Source: Globobulimina sp. | Taxonomy: Eukaryota > Foraminifera > Rotaliida | Direction: 5' to 3' | DNA length: 7,698 nucleotides | Assembly: GCA_003354225.1 (NCBI GenBank) | Contig: PIVH01000129.1 | Coordinates: 1 to 7,698 of the forward strand | In this document: positions 5,832 to 7,698 of the stretch, piece after piece | Numbering within the stretch: position 1 is the stretch's first letter | Layout: every line of letters starts with the position of its first letter | Notes under the pieces: model-generated | Seen by the model: only the letters and a program-made list of their open reading frames with translations | The model's database searches: none | Told to the model about the DNA's origin: nothing | Position numbers and translations under genes: made by a program

Positions 5832-7058
5832 GTGTATATAGAATTCTTTCATGCCCGTTTAGCTAATAATCGTATTGCCCCTAAAGACCCCAAAAATACA
5901 CAACATATTCAAAAAATAAGATCCCGCGATAAAGTACATTTAACAAAAATACATTATGTTTCCAGTTTGCGAAACTGGTCAAAATATTGTTTAACAATCG
6001 ATGAAGATCCATTGCAAATGCCATTGGACCCGCTGACGATAACGTATTGGTTCTCCGAAAGAGCACTACAATTAGGCAGCGTCCAATCAATTGATACTTG
6101 GCAGTCAACATTAATATGGCTATGCAAATTATGTGGAGCCAATACTGCATGGAAAGGTGATATGGATTTTAAGGATTTTAAAAGTGGCTTAAAAATCGAA
6201 TATTGGAAGAATGCACTAAGCAGACTTCCATTTGAATTAAAACACATAATAATGTATACAAAATTTTATAAAGCGTATGGAAAGCACCTATTAACAATCG
6301 ATATTGATAATTTATTGAAGGTATTAATTGCGCAAATCTACTTTTGCTCAATGTCGAGACCGTGCGAATTAATAATATGTAAATCAAATAAAACTAAATT
6401 TGGTGTTAAATTAAAACATGTTTTTCATATAAATACAGCACCAAATAAATTAAATTGGTACTTTAAATTATTTGTTGTTTCCTTCAAAAATCAAAAATTC
6501 AAAAGTGTTATTAAGAGAGTAATCATAGGAGACTCCAGATGCGGTCATAAATATATTAAAAATACACAGAAACACTGTCCATGCAATTATTTAAACCCAT
6601 ATCTATTACTAAGTATATATTTAGACAGATCATACAAATATGCATTACAAAACAAATATTTTACAATAAATAAAAATCAGAATTTATTCAGATTTAAAAA
6701 TAATATAAATGCCGTAACTACGGACTTATTAAACATAGCGAAAGAAATCACCATAATTTGCAATCTATCTGAATCTGAGCGGTATACTTCCTATGCCTTC
6801 AGAATTGGTGGTGCTTCTCTCGCCAATAATAACCAAATACCACATCCTAAAATCCTAAAATATGTCGGCTGGAAGCCATCGAATTTGCCGCATGTTTCTT
6901 ACAGATATATGTACTTCAAAGAAGAACATTTTGCGACCTTTATTCGTGAATTAGTCCATGGATATAATTTTGAAAATAATAATGAGTTTAATTTGAATAA
7001 TAATACAGGGCAAATATTTGATCCATGGGCAAATCGAGTTGACTACAAAGACTGGTAA
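5832..7058 (+). CDS. Tyrosine recombinase (integrase of the element)
   Basis: This enzyme is expected to insert circular element DNA by strand exchange through a 3'-phosphotyrosine. It has 408 codons counted from the GTG at 5832. The frame is open back to 5769, and its first in-frame ATG is codon 63, so the true start is unclear. Residues 30-130 look like the helical core-binding domain. The catalytic domain shows box I Arg R176 in MSRPCEL. Box II reads YAFRIGGAS, with R324 present but the usual His replaced by Tyr (Y321). W347 in GWKPS stands at the His/Trp position, and the probable nucleophile is Y357 (or Y359) in SYRYMY, about ten residues on. C237, H239, H248, C249 and C251 could bind zinc. 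The tail after 375 is Asn-rich and acidic. A possible acceptor, TATATAG, ends at 5841 and would start the exon at the second base of a codon. The stop is TAA at 7056-7058. Confidence 0.9.
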   Translation: MYIEFFHARLANNRIAPKDPKNTQHIQKIRSRDKVHLTKIHYVSSLRNWSKYCLTIDEDPLQMPLDPLTITYWFSERALQLGSVQSIDTWQSTLIWLCKLCGANTAWKGDMDFKDFKSGLKIEYWKNALSRLPFELKHIIMYTKFYKAYGKHLLTIDIDNLLKVLIAQIYFCSMSRPCELIICKSNKTKFGVKLKHVFHINTAPNKLNWYFKLFVVSFKNQKFKSVIKRVIIGDSRCGHKYIKNTQKHCPCNYLNPYLLLSIYLDRSYKYALQNKYFTINKNQNLFRFKNNINAVTTDLLNIAKEITIICNLSESERYTSYAFRIGGASLANNNQIPHPKILKYVGWKPSNLPHVSYRYMYFKEEHFATFIRELVHGYNFENNNEFNLNNNTGQIFDPWANRVDYKDW

Positions 7059-7347
7059 TATCCATATAATAATTCTCTCTCTTCATACCACAAAGTGATA
7101 ACCACAAATCTGTAACTCCCCATAGTGATTTATTTCCAATGCGGTTTTATGTCTGGCACTTTTGTATATGTTGTTGTAGCACCAGTCTTTAGTTAGTGTT
7201 TGTTTGGGTGACTTTAAGTTTTCGTGTTTGGTTTTTGTTTCCCTCTCACAAATTTTAGTCCCCTCTACGTTCCTTTTCAAATTCCTTTAACGGCCACAGG
7301 TTTTAAAAAGATAAAATTTAGTCCTACGGGCAACGGGGTTTTATTTA

Positions 7348-7376
7348 TATTTTATGGTGTATTGTACCATAAAATA
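7348..7376. repeat. Hairpin 1, 11-bp perfect stem
   Basis: TATTTTATGGT pairs perfectly with ACCATAAAATA across a 7-base loop. It is the first of three neighbouring inverted repeats whose stems all close on GGT...ACC. Confidence 0.85.
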
Positions 7377-7381
7377 ATACT

Positions 7382-7409
7382 ATTGATTGGTTTATTTCTA
7401 CCAATTAAT
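7382..7409. repeat. Hairpin 2, 10-bp near-perfect stem
   Basis: ATTGATTGGT pairs with ACCAATTAAT (one G-T pair) across an 8-base loop. An alternative outer pairing, TATTGAT (7381-7387) with ATCAATA (7413-7419), is also possible. Confidence 0.75.
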
Positions 7410-7429
7410 AACATCAATATTAATTTAAA

Positions 7430-7435
7430 TTTATT
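7430..7435 (-). terminator. Candidate polyadenylation signal, minus strand
   Basis: TTTATT on the plus strand reads AATAAA on the minus strand, about 90 bases beyond the stop of the minus-strand gene. Such hexamers are common by chance in AT-rich DNA. Confidence 0.25.
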
Positions 7436-7458
7436 TCTCCCGTTTGTTCAAATATAAA

Positions 7459-7490
7459 TCAAGTGGTCATCACTGTTACCACTAACTTGA
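7459..7490. repeat. Hairpin 3, bulged stem
   Basis: TCAAGTGGT pairs with ACCACTAACTTGA across a 10-base loop, with a small bulge in the 3' arm. The loop-closing bases are again GGT and ACC. Confidence 0.7.
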
Positions 7491-7502
7491 AATCAGTAAT
7501 TA

Positions 7503-7508
7503 AATAAA
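7503..7508 (+). terminator. Candidate polyadenylation signal, plus strand
   Basis: AATAAA lies about 445 bases after the recombinase stop and just before the end of the converging gene. Chance occurrence is likely in this composition. Confidence 0.25.
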
Positions 7509-7521
7509 AGTTATTAAGTTA

Positions 7522-7698
7522 TCACAACAATTCTTTTAATTGCTCATTTCGTAAATTTAGCATTGTCTGTGTTCGCTGTTTCTCCCTTTCATACTCAGTG
7601 ACAGTCTTTTCCAGCAACCTCTTCAATCTGTGATTTTGTGCATTTTTCTTTTCCAACACAACTTGCATTCTGGTTTGACATTCTTCCATTAACTTTTC
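7522..7698 (-). CDS. C-terminal coiled coil of an unidentified gene, partial
   Basis: The minus strand is open from the window edge (7698) to a TGA read from plus-strand 7524-7522, giving 58 residues. They are rich in Glu, Lys, Arg, Gln and Leu with heptad-like spacing (LKRLLEK, TEYEREKQR, LRNEQLKELL) and have no Gly or Pro, which is typical of a long coiled coil. Codon use is more balanced (GAG, AAG, CTG, GTG present) than in the AT-rich element genes. This suggests a host gene rather than part of the retrotransposon, with the element lying just beyond its 3' end in converging orientation. The function cannot be told from the tail. Confidence 0.7.
   Translation of the reverse strand, partial: EKLMEECQTRMQVVLEKKNAQNHRLKRLLEKTVTEYEREKQRTQTMLNLRNEQLKELL

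Larger units (their letters stand above)
457..7490 (+). mobile_element. Tyrosine-recombinase retrotransposon (DIRS order, Ngaro-like)
   Basis: Plus-strand frames for a Gag-like protein, a zinc-knuckle protein, RT-RNase H and a tyrosine recombinase lie in the order typical of DIRS/Ngaro elements. RT shows DLADFFRQI and HIDDF, RNase H shows its D, E, D, D residues, and the recombinase shows SRPCEL and YAFRIGGAS. There is no DDE integrase, protease or LTR pair. No methyltransferase domain is seen, which favours Ngaro-like over DIRS1-like. The ends are placed only by exclusion, between the minisatellite and the 3' hairpins. By eye I could not find the split direct repeats or inverted termini expected of the group, so the true ends may differ by hundreds of bases. 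Element identity is confident; the boundaries are not. Confidence 0.85.
7059..7521. other. 3' region between recombinase and converging gene
   Basis: No convincing gene is present. Short frames of 65 codons (minus, 7083-7280) and 77 codons (plus, 7224-7457) have no recognisable features. The left part (7085-7330) is less AT-rich than the element. It has a near-repeat, AAATTTTAGTCC at 7250-7261 and AAAATTTAGTCC at 7313-7324, each soon followed by TACG. The right part holds three successive hairpins. The element's 3' terminus should lie here, but no terminal repeat was confirmed. Confidence 0.6.

Noticed and set aside
7083-7280. 65-codon minus-strand frame in the 3' region.
   Set aside because: It has an ATG and a mixed composition but no recognisable motif and no support from context; kept only as a note.
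465-7324. AATTTAGTC at 465-473 and AAAATTTAGTCC near 7313 as terminal direct repeats of the element.
   Set aside because: The match is only about nine AT-rich bases and does not extend; too weak to define ends.
7224-7457. 77-codon plus-strand frame in the 3' region.
   Set aside because: It is hydrophobic, low-complexity AT-rich sequence running through hairpin 1 and hairpin 2; likely chance.

Overview
The window is AT-rich eukaryotic DNA that is mostly one retrotransposon of the tyrosine-recombinase (DIRS/Ngaro) order. The case rests on two frames. One (3307-5096) carries a reverse transcriptase with the DIRS-type motifs DLADFFRQI and HIDD, followed by an RNase H with its acidic residues. 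The other (5832-7058) carries a tyrosine recombinase with SRPCEL and YAFRIGGAS boxes. No DDE integrase, aspartic protease, LTR pair or DAM-type methyltransferase is visible. Gag / RT-RH / TR without a methyltransferase fits Ngaro-like better than DIRS1-like elements. The host cannot be named from sequence alone. Low GC, standard stop codons and possible small introns fit an early-diverging fungus, a protist or an AT-rich animal.

Layout: 1-456 is a minisatellite of 25-bp and 14-bp units. 457-683 is leader DNA holding an abrupt GC-rich island (about 531-655). 684-1688 is ORF1, a Gag-like protein with a basic nuclear-localisation-type stretch. About 1892-3001 is ORF2, a second Gag-like protein ending in a CCCH zinc knuckle plus a C..H..C tail, the motif usually just ahead of RT in these elements. 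3307-5096 is RT-RNase H, broken by one frame change near 4708-4712 inside RNase H. 5097-5831 is non-coding, with two copies of a small palindromic motif and a 19-bp tandem duplication. 5832-7058 is the recombinase. 7059-7521 is a hairpin-rich 3' region. From 7522 to the window edge, on the minus strand, lies the C-terminal coiled coil of another gene, probably host, which converges on the element.

In the expected scheme the Gag proteins package the RNA, RT/RH copies it, and the recombinase joins a circular DNA intermediate to the genome without target duplication. The oddest feature is that ORF2, RT and TR all lack an in-frame ATG ahead of their conserved domains. Each instead opens just after a plausible 3' splice site, and all three chosen sites have the same phase. 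Introns, or a shared spliced leader, would explain this. It is inference and needs RNA data. The copy is probably defective because of the RNase H frame change, unless that is programmed frameshifting or a sequencing error. The element ends are not resolved.
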